The position numbers and the translations under genes were made by a program. The notes below the pieces were generated by a model. The model was not told where the DNA came from, did not search any database, and was given only the letters and a program-made list of their open reading frames with translations. A stretch of DNA of 5,527 bases from WRDS01 sp964492775 (lineage in GTDB: Bacteria; Actinomycetota; Coriobacteriia; Anaerosomatales; PHET01): the NCBI GenBank assembly GCA_964492775.1, contig CAZBLH010000053.1, positions 1 to 5,527 of the forward strand. Direction: 5' to 3'. This document shows, in pieces, positions 1-5,527 of this stretch; the first letter of the stretch is position 1; each line of letters begins with the position of its first letter.

Positions 1-120
1 GTCGTCGTCGAGCAGGGAGGGTCCGGCGGGTCGGTTGCCGGTCCCGCGGTGCGCCAGATACTGGCGGCCCTTCTCGGCGAGGAAGTCAAGCACGTCACTG
101 CGACGGACAAGTCCAGGTGA
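1..120 (+). CDS. mrdA: Penicillin-binding protein 2 (class B transpeptidase), C-terminal end only
   Basis: Reading frame 1 is open from the window edge to a TGA at 118-120 and gives 39 residues ending in ...TATDKSR. The segment GGSGGSVAGPAVRQILAALL is typical of the extreme C-terminus of class B penicillin-binding proteins, where a Gly/Ser-rich stretch after the transpeptidase core leads into a last amphipathic helix (A-P-x-x-[RK]-x-I-x-x-x-[LY]). The catalytic Ser motif and the KTG motif lie upstream of the window and cannot be checked. The next gene, 4 bases downstream, is rodA. Since PBP2 and RodA form the elongasome polymerase/crosslinker pair and are usually encoded together, PBP2 (mrdA) is more likely than the division enzyme FtsI. 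The PBP assignment is fairly secure. The choice of PBP2 rests mainly on the neighbour. Confidence 0.72.
   Translation, partial: VVVEQGGSGGSVAGPAVRQILAALLGEEVKHVTATDKSR
115..120 (+). promoter_or_regulatory. Ribosome binding site for rodA
   Basis: AGGTGA lies 4 bases before the GTG at 125 and includes the stop codon of the upstream penicillin-binding protein gene. It supports GTG 125 as the rodA start rather than the more upstream ATG at 35, which lies inside the PBP coding region. Stop and start are close enough for translational coupling. Confidence 0.55.
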
Positions 121-124
121 TGTC

Positions 125-1258
125 GTGAAGGAACGCTCACCTGTCCTGCGCGCGGTGAATGCGCCGCTCATAGCCTCGGTGGTGCTGCTTGCTGTCTACG
201 GCAGCGTGATGGTCAGCTCGGCGGTCTCCGGCATGGGGGCCGGTCCGGGCATGTTCAAGCGCCATATCGTGGGCATCGCAATCGGGCTCGTGCCGCTCGC
301 GGTCGCATGGGCCATTGACTACCGCAAGCTTGAGGGATGGGTCGGCCCTCTGCTCATCCTGAACGCGCTGCTGATCATCTCGCCCAAGATCCCTGGCTTG
401 GGAGCGACCGCCAAAGGTGCCACCTCCTGGCTTCAGATCGCCGGTATCCGGCTATTCCAACCCTCCGAGCCAGCCAAGCTCGTGACGATCGTGATCATGG
501 CCGCTGTGATCGCGCGGTACAACGGCAAGATCGAGCATCCCAAGGACCTGCTGAAGATCCTCGGCGTGTTGGCGGTACCGCTCGGCCTCATCCTGATGCA
601 GCCGGACCTCGGTACGGGCCTCGTGTTCGTCGCGATCACTGCGGGGATGCTCTTGGTGGGCGGGCTCAAGCCGCGCCTGTTCGCCGCCCTGGGACTCGCT
701 GCGATTCTCATGGTCGGCGGTGTGTTCGCCGCGAACTCGACGCTTGAGCGCACCACGGGCAAGACGCTCATCAAGAAGTATCAGATGGACCGGCTCATGG
801 TTTTCATCGATCCAACGGTGGACCCGCAGGGCGCCGGCTATAACCTCGAGCAGTCCAAGATCGCCATCGGCTCAGGCGAGCTCACCGGCAAGGGACTCCG
901 TTCCGGAACCCAGGGCAACCTGAACTTCCTGCCCGAGCGCCACACCGACTTCATCTTCAGCGTTCTGGGCGAGGAGCTCGGGTTCATCGGCGCGTTGGCG
1001 CTGCTGGGGCTCTACCTCATGTTGCTCATCACGGCGTTGGGAATCTCTACATCCAGCCGCGACTTGTTCGGCGCGCTCATTGTTGCGGGAATCATCAGCA
1101 TGTGGACGTTCCAGATCCTTGAGAACATCGGTATGACAATCGGCTTGATGCCCATCACGGGCATCCCCCTGCCATTCATGAGTTACGGCGCATCGTTCAT
1201 GGTTACGAACATGGCCGCTGTAGGTATGCTTCTATCAGTCTGGGCAAGGCGCTACTGA
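125..1258 (+). CDS. rodA: RodA, SEDS-family peptidoglycan glycosyltransferase (rod shape)
   Basis: This is a polytopic membrane protein of 377 residues from the GTG at 125, close to the roughly 360-400 usual for RodA. SEDS proteins polymerise lipid II into glycan strands, and RodA works with PBP2 in the elongasome. Family motifs, numbered from GTG 125, are FQPSEPAKL (111-119), QPDLGTG (159-165), FLPERHTDFIF (268-278), and ENIGMTIGL through PFMSYG (333-355). Asp275 in the HTDF motif matches the conserved aspartate found essential in studied RodA proteins. Hydrophobic segments recur through the chain, for example about 13-33, 46-64, 73-87, 117-131, 143-159, 163-180, 184-203, 283-306, 315-333 and 356-373. 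LPERHTDFIFSVLGEELG and the TIGLMPITGIPLPFMSYG region favour RodA over FtsW. An in-frame ATG at 35 would add 30 residues with no family character, and they overlap the PBP gene, so I reject it. I see no defect. Confidence 0.95.
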   Translation: MKERSPVLRAVNAPLIASVVLLAVYGSVMVSSAVSGMGAGPGMFKRHIVGIAIGLVPLAVAWAIDYRKLEGWVGPLLILNALLIISPKIPGLGATAKGATSWLQIAGIRLFQPSEPAKLVTIVIMAAVIARYNGKIEHPKDLLKILGVLAVPLGLILMQPDLGTGLVFVAITAGMLLVGGLKPRLFAALGLAAILMVGGVFAANSTLERTTGKTLIKKYQMDRLMVFIDPTVDPQGAGYNLEQSKIAIGSGELTGKGLRSGTQGNLNFLPERHTDFIFSVLGEELGFIGALALLGLYLMLLITALGISTSSRDLFGALIVAGIISMWTFQILENIGMTIGLMPITGIPLPFMSYGASFMVTNMAAVGMLLSVWARRY

Positions 1259-1263
1259 GGGAG
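1257..1263 (+). promoter_or_regulatory. Ribosome binding site for the DUF697 gene
   Basis: GAGGGAG is a good Shine-Dalgarno match 6 bases before the ATG at 1270. It overlaps the end of the rodA stop codon, which supports both the chosen start and co-expression with rodA. Confidence 0.6.
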
Positions 1264-1269
1264 TCCGAG

Positions 1270-2292
1270 ATGCAACTTCCGCTTGATGTTCGGGACCTGA
1301 TGAAGTCGAGCGCCACGTATCGTGCCGAGCGTGAGAAGCCGGTGCGCATCACCGTGTTCGTTGACGTGACGATGCCCCAGGCTGCGATTGATGCCGCCAA
1401 GGCGGCGTTGCTGCCGCAGTCAGGAAACGCGGTCCTGCATGTCGAGGCGGTCACGCCCGGTGATGAACTAACGGTCGACCCTGCCATCGACGTTGTCGTG
1501 GCGCTCGCTGGATCGGGCCGCGTGCTCGAGGCTTCCTTGCGCCGGGTGCGTGAGCGCGCTGTACCTGCAGTCGTGCTCGCGCTCGACGAGGACCGCAACG
1601 AGCTGGCTCTCCGGCTGTCCCACCCTGTGCTCGATACCATCGTTGAGCGGGACGCAGGCGAGCTCATCGCGTCGCTGGGACGCTGGCTTGCCGAGCATGT
1701 GCCTGGCAAGCGCGTCGCGCTTGCGGCGAACTTCCCGTTCGTGCGCCGAGCGGTCGCCGAAGAGGCCGTGAAGGCCACCGCGTTCCAGAATGCGGTCATC
1801 GGCGGCGTGGCGATCATTCCTGGCGCGGACATGCCGATCATGACGGCGAACCAGGCCAAGATGGTGATGCAGATCGCCGCGGCATACGGGCAGTCTCTCG
1901 GTGCCGAGAGAATCAAGGAACTTGCGACGGTGGTGGGCGGCGCGTTCGCCCTGCGCACCGTTGCGCGCCAGTTCGTCGGGCTCATACCCGGCTTCGGATG
2001 GGCGATCAAGGCGGGGATCGGATACTCGGGAACGCTTGCGATGGGCTACGCCGCCATCGAGTACTTCGAAGGCGGCGGCGACCTCCGTGGACTTGCCGAC
2101 AAGCTCAAAGAGGCGCGTGACGCCGCCGTCGAGCAGGTGGCGAAGCGTCGCGGTCGCGGTCGCAGCCGCGAGATGGTGGACGCCTACGGCTGGGTCGTTG
2201 TGACAGACGGCGAGACCGAATCCTCCAAGCCAGCGCTGCCTGCGTCGGGCGGCGAGCCAGAACCCGAGGCTGGGGGTCAGGCCGGACTGTGA
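1270..2292 (+). CDS. DUF697 (YcjF-like) protein with a degenerate GTPase-like N-terminal domain
   Basis: The protein has 340 residues. The C-terminal half (about 147-266) has the look of the DUF697/YcjF family: GKRVALAANFPFVRRAVAEE, then IIPGADMPIMTANQAKMV, QIAAAYGQ, and a Gly-rich hydrophobic pair of segments (about 219-239 and 242-266, including GLIPGFGWAIKAGIGYSG) that may enter or lie on the membrane. In known relatives this module follows a small GTPase domain. Here residues 25-145 keep an alternating strand/helix pattern (VRITVFVD, IDVVVALAG, VPAVVLALDED), but I find no P-loop G-x4-G-K-[ST] and no clear DxxG or NKxD motif, so nucleotide binding looks lost. A basic patch KRRGRGRSR (292-300) is followed by a Pro/Gly/Glu-rich, probably disordered tail. 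It sits 11 bases after rodA, and its stop overlaps the next start. Function is unknown. The position suggests a link to the envelope, which is inference only. Confidence 0.72.
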   Translation: MQLPLDVRDLMKSSATYRAEREKPVRITVFVDVTMPQAAIDAAKAALLPQSGNAVLHVEAVTPGDELTVDPAIDVVVALAGSGRVLEASLRRVRERAVPAVVLALDEDRNELALRLSHPVLDTIVERDAGELIASLGRWLAEHVPGKRVALAANFPFVRRAVAEEAVKATAFQNAVIGGVAIIPGADMPIMTANQAKMVMQIAAAYGQSLGAERIKELATVVGGAFALRTVARQFVGLIPGFGWAIKAGIGYSGTLAMGYAAIEYFEGGGDLRGLADKLKEARDAAVEQVAKRRGRGRSREMVDAYGWVVVTDGETESSKPALPASGGEPEPEAGGQAGL

Positions 2293-4157
2293 GCCACACG
2301 GACCTTTGGGCCCGCGTCGAACCGCTGCTGGCCCGCGTCGAGCGACCTGCTCGTTACATAGACGGCGAGTGGGGTGCCGTTCACAAACCTGACGCGGCGT
2401 ACCGTGCTGCCCTCATCTACCCGGACACCTACGAACTCGGACAGGCGAACCAGGCCATCGGGATCATCTACCACATCCTGAACGGTCTCCCCGATGTGGC
2501 CGCCGAGCGGTGTTACCTGCCCGCCGTTGACATGGCAGACCTTATGCGCGCCGAGCAGATTCCGCTGTTTTCGCTCGAGACCTGCTCGGCGATCCGTGAT
2601 TTCGACTTCGTGGGGATCACACTGCCGTACGAGCTAACCTACACCAATGTCCTCGAGGCGCTGGACCTTGCAGGCATCCCGCTTCGCGCGGCTGAGCGCG
2701 GCTCGGGTGATCCGCTCGTGATCGGCGGGGGCCCGGGGGCGTTCAACCCGGAACCCGTGGCGCCGTTCTTTGACGCGATTCTCGTCGGCGAGGGCGAGGA
2801 TGCGTGCTCTGAGATCGTCGAGACGCACCGCGAGGCGCTGGCCGAAGGGTATTCGCGTGAAGAGGCCGTGCGCCGGTTGGCTCTGATCGACGGCGTGTAC
2901 GTGCCATCTCTGTATGAGCCGCGAGTCGCGGATGACGGGCGATTCGCTGGAGTCAGAGTACTCGACCCGGACGCGCCCTCCGTCGTCTTCAAACGCGTCC
3001 TCTCGACGCTCGCGGCGCACCCGACGCCCGAGTGCCCGGTGGTGCCGTTCATGGACGTCGTACACGACCGGGCCGGCGTCGAGATCCTCCGAGGGTGCAC
3101 GCGAGGGTGCCGCTTCTGCCAGGCAGGGATGGTGTACCGGCCCGTGCGCGAGCGGAGCGCCGACGACATCGTCCGCTCGGCAATCACGAGCCTGAAGTGC
3201 ACCGGCTACAACGAGGTCTCGCTTACCTCGCTGTCCTCGGCCGATCACTCGATGCTCGAAGAGGTGCTTCAGCGCCTCACCCGGCGCCTCGCCGGGACGG
3301 GCGTCTCTGTGTCGCTGCCGTCGCTTCGGGTCGACGCGTTCTCTGTTGAGATGGCCCGGCTCGTGGGTGCCGCGAAGAGAAGTGGACTGACGTTCGCACC
3401 TGAGGCCGGCACGCAGCGCCTTCGCGACGTAATCAACAAGAACGTCACCGAAGAAGACCTCCTGCGCACCGTCCGCCGAGCGTTCGAGTCGGGCTGGCGA
3501 CGCGTCAAGCTCTATTTCATGCTCGGTTTGCCCACGGAAACCGACGAGGACCTCAAGGGCATCGGCGAGCTGGTCTCCAAGGTACTTGACGAGGCTCGGG
3601 CGGCGACTCCGGGTCCCCAGCGGAGCAGCGTGCGGGTGGCCGTGAGCGTATCCACGTTCGTGCCCAAGGCTTCGACGCCGTTCCAGTGGGAAGGTCAGGT
3701 CGGGCTCGAGGAGGTACTGCGCCGCCAGTCGCTTGTGCGCGAGTATATGCCGCGCAAGGGAGTCGAGCTCTCCTGGCACGATGCGCAGACCTCTTTCCTC
3801 GAGGGACTGATCGCTCGTGGCGGCAGAGAGGTCGCGGATGTGATCGAGGCCGCATGGCGCCGAGGTGCACGTTTCGATGCGTGGACCGAGCAGTTCAGCT
3901 TCTCGCGCTGGCTCGACGCCATCGCAGAGGCGGGCGTCGATGCCCAGCAGGTAACGGAGCGCAGCCGACCCACGGACGAGCCGCTGCCGTGGGAGCATAT
4001 CTCGGCAGGCCTCTCCAAGAGGTACCTGTTGAGAGAACGGGAGCGGGCGTTGTCCGGGGTTGTGACGCCGGACTGCAGCTTCGTCGGGTGCACGGGGTGC
4101 GACGTCTGCGACGAGCTCGGTGTCGATGTGGTCGTGGCCGGGGGTGAGCGGCGATGA
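2289..4157 (+). CDS. TIGR03960-type radical SAM protein with B12-binding-like N-terminal domain
   Basis: The protein has 622 residues. The N-terminal part (about 38-175) resembles the B12-binding-like fold of this family: YPDTYELG (44-51), DFVGITLPYELTYTN (106-120), VIGGGPGAFNPEP (144-156) and VGEGED (166-171). The radical SAM core (about 259-470) carries CTRGCRFC with Cys270, Cys274 and Cys277, the CxxxCxxC site for the [4Fe-4S] cluster that cleaves S-adenosylmethionine. Further family blocks are TFAPEAGTQRLRD (368-380) and KLYFMLGLPTETDEDL (407-422). The C-terminus has a second Cys group, C596-x4-C601-x2-C604-x2-C607. The substrate is unknown. The GTG start at 2289 overlaps the previous stop by 4 bases (GTGA). 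Only a weak G-run (2272-2277) precedes it, so it is probably translated by coupling. The stop overlaps the start of the DUF2344 gene, its usual partner. Family call is strong; biochemical role is not known to me. Confidence 0.92.
   Translation: MSHTDLWARVEPLLARVERPARYIDGEWGAVHKPDAAYRAALIYPDTYELGQANQAIGIIYHILNGLPDVAAERCYLPAVDMADLMRAEQIPLFSLETCSAIRDFDFVGITLPYELTYTNVLEALDLAGIPLRAAERGSGDPLVIGGGPGAFNPEPVAPFFDAILVGEGEDACSEIVETHREALAEGYSREEAVRRLALIDGVYVPSLYEPRVADDGRFAGVRVLDPDAPSVVFKRVLSTLAAHPTPECPVVPFMDVVHDRAGVEILRGCTRGCRFCQAGMVYRPVRERSADDIVRSAITSLKCTGYNEVSLTSLSSADHSMLEEVLQRLTRRLAGTGVSVSLPSLRVDAFSVEMARLVGAAKRSGLTFAPEAGTQRLRDVINKNVTEEDLLRTVRRAFESGWRRVKLYFMLGLPTETDEDLKGIGELVSKVLDEARAATPGPQRSSVRVAVSVSTFVPKASTPFQWEGQVGLEEVLRRQSLVREYMPRKGVELSWHDAQTSFLEGLIARGGREVADVIEAAWRRGARFDAWTEQFSFSRWLDAIAEAGVDAQQVTERSRPTDEPLPWEHISAGLSKRYLLRERERALSGVVTPDCSFVGCTGCDVCDELGVDVVVAGGERR
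4143..4148 (+). promoter_or_regulatory. Ribosome binding site for the DUF2344 gene
   Basis: GGTGAG sits 5 bases before the ATG at 4154, inside the end of the radical SAM gene. With the ATGA overlap it supports this start and coupled translation of the pair. Confidence 0.5.
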
Positions 4158-4846
4158 CTCCGGGCGAATTCCGTCTGCGCATCTGCTACGAGAAGGCTGG
4201 GCGGCTGCGGTGGCTGTCGCACCTGGAGGTCGCGCATGCCATCGAGCGGATCATCCGGCGTGCCGGTCTCGAGTTCGCGCTGACGCAGGGCTTCAAGCCG
4301 CGCATGAAGATCGCCTTCGGCCCGGCGCTGCCGGTGGGGACCGCCGGATTGCGCGAGTACGCCGATGTCTGGCTCACGCGCTATAATGATACTGATGAAG
4401 TGCTCGATCGGTTGAAGCAGGCGGCCCCGGCGGGACTGATTCCTGTCGAGGCCAGGTACGTCGCGGATGCGGTCCCAGCACTGGCTGCAGCGCTCGTGAT
4501 CGGGCATTACAGGGTTCTCGTAGGGGGGGAGGAGTCGGATTCTACCGCCGTGCAGGCGGGCTTCGACGCCGTGCTGTCGAAGGGTGTGCTTGAGATCGAG
4601 CATAAAGGTAAGACCAAGGTTTTCGACCTCGCACGCAGCGTCCCGAAGGACGTGCGTATCGAGGACGTCAATGGGGGAGTCGTGATCGAGATCGCGATCC
4701 GCATGGGGCCCGAAGGCTCGTTGCGCCCCGAAACGCTCGTTCGAACCGCACTCAGTGAAGCTGGTGTCCACACGTCCGTCCTGCACACGACGCGGCTCGA
4801 TCTTCTCGTTGAAGACGAGGAGGGGAACTGGTCGCGTCCCGTGTGA
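4154..4846 (+). CDS. DUF2344 / TIGR03936 radical SAM-linked protein
   Basis: The protein has 230 residues, close to the usual length of this family. The N-terminus carries the family signature: RLRICYEKAGRLRWLSHLEV (7-26, compare the common R-x-x-Y-x-K-x-G-x-L-R-[FY]-[IL]-S-H-L-[DE] pattern), ERIIRRAGLEFALTQGFKPR (31-50), then FGPALPVGTAGLREYADVWL (55-74). The C-terminal half (about 115-225) is less conserved and has no motif I can name. It is probably cytosolic, since I see no signal peptide or membrane segment. The ATG overlaps the stop of the radical SAM gene in ATGA. In some genomes the two are one fused polypeptide, so they probably act together. The next gene encodes an RNase G/E protein, again the usual order. 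One run of seven G (4523-4529) in the LVGGEE codons is in frame. Function is not established. Confidence 0.9.
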   Translation: MTPGEFRLRICYEKAGRLRWLSHLEVAHAIERIIRRAGLEFALTQGFKPRMKIAFGPALPVGTAGLREYADVWLTRYNDTDEVLDRLKQAAPAGLIPVEARYVADAVPALAAALVIGHYRVLVGGEESDSTAVQAGFDAVLSKGVLEIEHKGKTKVFDLARSVPKDVRIEDVNGGVVIEIAIRMGPEGSLRPETLVRTALSEAGVHTSVLHTTRLDLLVEDEEGNWSRPV

Positions 4847-4849
4847 ATC

Positions 4850-4855
4850 GGGAGG
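4850..4855 (+). promoter_or_regulatory. Ribosome binding site for the RNase G/E gene
   Basis: GGGAGG lies in the 13-base gap after the DUF2344 stop, 4 bases before the GTG at 4860. It decides this start over the in-frame ATG at 4881, which has no comparable site and would remove MAEIVRE from the protein. Confidence 0.6.
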
Positions 4856-4859
4856 ACAG

Positions 4860-5527
4860 GTGGCCGAGATAGTCCGCGAGATGCTCATCTCGCATGACAG
4901 CAACGAAACGCGCGTCGCCGTGCTCGAAGACTCGCAGCTCGTTGAGCTCCACATTGAACGGCCAAAATGCAGCGTTGTTGGCAACGTGTACTGGGGCAAG
5001 GTCTCGGATGTCCTGCCCGGGATGCAGGCTGCCTTCGTCGACATCGGGCTCGAGAAGAACGCGTTCCTCTACGTAGACGAGGTCGTGTCGCCGGACAGCG
5101 GCATTGATGTGCCGCAGCGCGACATCACACGCCTGCTCAAGCCCGGGCAGCAGATCATGGTTCAGGTGACCAAGGACCCGATGGGGACTAAGGGCGCCCG
5201 GGTGACGACTCAGATCGCGCTCCCGGGACGCTTCCTTGTTCTCATGCCCTTCTCGGACTTCACAGGGGTTTCCAAGAAGCTGCCCGACGCCGAGCGGGAT
5301 CGGCTGCACGCGATCATCGATGCAGCATCCCCCAAAGACATCGGGGTGATCGTCCGGACGGTCGCCCACGAGCAGCGGGTGCTGCTGTCGGGCGAGGCCG
5401 TCGTGGACCTGTCGAACCGCGACGTGTTCACCGTCAGCGGCCCGGACCGGCTGACGTGGCTGCACGCCCTGACCACCCAGCACCTGGAGTCGCTCGCGCC
5501 CGGCGTTCCGACCGAGGTGCTGATGCT
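4860..5527 (+). CDS. Ribonuclease G/E family N-terminus, running in frame into a YgfZ-like segment (chimeric, partial)
   Basis: The frame starts at GTG 4860 (MAEIVREMLISH...) and is open to the window edge. Residues 1 to about 167 are the N-terminal part of an RNase G/E protein, an RNA endonuclease family that processes rRNA and decays mRNA. VVGNVYWGKVSDVLPGMQAA (39-58) followed by FVDIGLEKNAFLYVDE (59-74) is the embedded S1 RNA-binding domain. LKPGQQIMVQVTKDPMGTKG (93-112), LPGRFLVLMPFSDFTGVSKK (121-140) and IGVIVRT (161-167) are the following family blocks. After that the match ends: the expected continuation (RTAAEG-like, then the DNase I-like catalytic domain with its metal-binding aspartates) is absent, and a YgfZ/GcvT-like sequence follows (separate entry). 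The upstream context is the normal one for this RNase, so residues 1-167 are probably authentic here. As given, this product could not be a working nuclease. Confidence 0.85.
   Translation, partial: MAEIVREMLISHDSNETRVAVLEDSQLVELHIERPKCSVVGNVYWGKVSDVLPGMQAAFVDIGLEKNAFLYVDEVVSPDSGIDVPQRDITRLLKPGQQIMVQVTKDPMGTKGARVTTQIALPGRFLVLMPFSDFTGVSKKLPDAERDRLHAIIDAASPKDIGVIVRTVAHEQRVLLSGEAVVDLSNRDVFTVSGPDRLTWLHALTTQHLESLAPGVPTEVLM
5361..5527 (+). other. ygfZ: Fragment of a YgfZ/GcvT-like folate-binding protein gene, joined to the RNase frame
   Basis: From about codon 168 of the preceding frame the translation reads VAHEQRVLLSGEAVVDLSNR followed by DVFTVSGPDRLTWLHALTTQ and HLESLAPGVPTEVLM. EQR...L..G.AVVDLS.R, V.GPDRL.WLH.LTTQ and the L.PGV.TE.L block are the N-terminal hallmarks of YgfZ proteins from high-GC actinobacteria. 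These are folate-binding relatives of the glycine cleavage T-protein, involved in Fe-S cluster enzyme maintenance. The usual first 25-30 or so residues are missing, and the family's KGCYxGQE motif would lie beyond the window. By hand count 54 of 55 complete codons end in G or C, and leucine is CTG 8 times and CTC once. In the preceding 167 codons 137 end in G or C, and leucine is CTC 9, CTG 4, CTT 1. The base style is therefore foreign to its neighbours. Confidence 0.75.

Noticed and set aside
1..9. GTC triplet repeat at the left edge
   Set aside because: Three valine codons in the PBP C-terminal strand; too short to count as a repeat element.
35..124. Longer N-terminus for RodA beginning at ATG 35
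   Set aside because: These 30 residues overlap the PBP C-terminal coding region in another frame and have no RodA similarity. GTG 125 has a ribosome binding site.
2310..2341. 11-base direct repeat GCCCGCGTCGA with a 21-base period at the start of the radical SAM gene
   Set aside because: It encodes ARVE-PLL-ARVE, part of the normal LL.RV..PARY N-terminus of the family. Two copies with alanine/arginine-rich codons are unremarkable.
2634..3998. 454-codon open frame on the minus strand opposite the radical SAM gene
   Set aside because: High GC makes stop codons rare in the antisense frames. The product is Arg/Ala/Gly-rich with no family motif, and the + strand frame here is a clear family member.
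4382..4387. Perfect TATAAT hexamer, a possible -10 promoter element
   Set aside because: It lies inside the DUF2344 gene (codons for RYNDTD), and the bases 17 upstream (ACGCCG) do not resemble a -35 element. No gene start follows at a fitting distance.
4523..4529. Run of seven G, a possible frameshift or sequencing error site
   Set aside because: The DUF2344 frame is continuous through it and the protein has a normal length, so no frameshift is indicated.
3695..5044. 449-codon minus-strand open frame spanning three + strand genes
   Set aside because: It crosses the boundaries of three well-supported genes, has no recognisable domain, and no ribosome binding site was evident at its start.
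4752..5483. 243-codon minus-strand open frame across the chimeric junction
   Set aside because: It is the antisense shadow of the RNase and YgfZ segments, both recognisable on the + strand. It does not explain the change in sequence at 5361.

Overview
This window is a densely packed stretch of a GC-rich bacterial chromosome. All recognisable genes lie on the + strand and read left to right, with gaps of 4 and 11 bases, two 4-base overlaps, and a gap of 13 bases. That spacing suggests one transcriptional unit. No promoter, terminator, RNA gene, CRISPR array or mobile element is visible, and no gene-free stretch exceeds 13 bases. High GC, frequent GTG starts and the gene content suggest an actinobacterial (Actinomycetota) relative, perhaps a deep or anaerobic lineage such as the Coriobacteriia. 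The phylum-level placement is inference from style and content, and the finer placement is a guess.

Layout: (1) bases 1-120 are the last 39 codons of a class B penicillin-binding protein, most likely PBP2. (2) 125-1258 is rodA, the SEDS peptidoglycan polymerase that partners PBP2. (3) 1270-2292 encodes a 340-residue DUF697/YcjF-like protein with an N-terminal domain that resembles a GTPase fold without a P-loop. (4) 2289-4157 encodes a TIGR03960-type radical SAM protein with a B12-binding-like N-terminal domain. (5) 4154-4846 encodes its usual companion, a DUF2344/TIGR03936 'radical SAM-linked' protein. (6) 4860 onward begins a ribonuclease G/E family protein.

The left part is the cell-elongation (rod) machinery. 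The right part is the conserved radical SAM / DUF2344 / RNase G-E neighbourhood, which in many genomes leads on to the ribosomal protein genes rplU and rpmA. The DUF697 protein sits between the two groups, and its role is unknown.

The most notable observation is near the right end. At about base 5361 the RNase G/E reading frame stops looking like RNase G/E and continues, still in frame, as the N-terminal part of an actinobacterial YgfZ/GcvT-like folate-binding protein. Third-position GC jumps at the same point (by hand count 137 of 167 codons before, 54 of 55 complete codons after). The catalytic part of the RNase is absent. The simplest explanation is a chimeric join, such as an assembly artefact joining two organisms close to a contig end. 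A genuine gene fusion or recombination is the less likely alternative.
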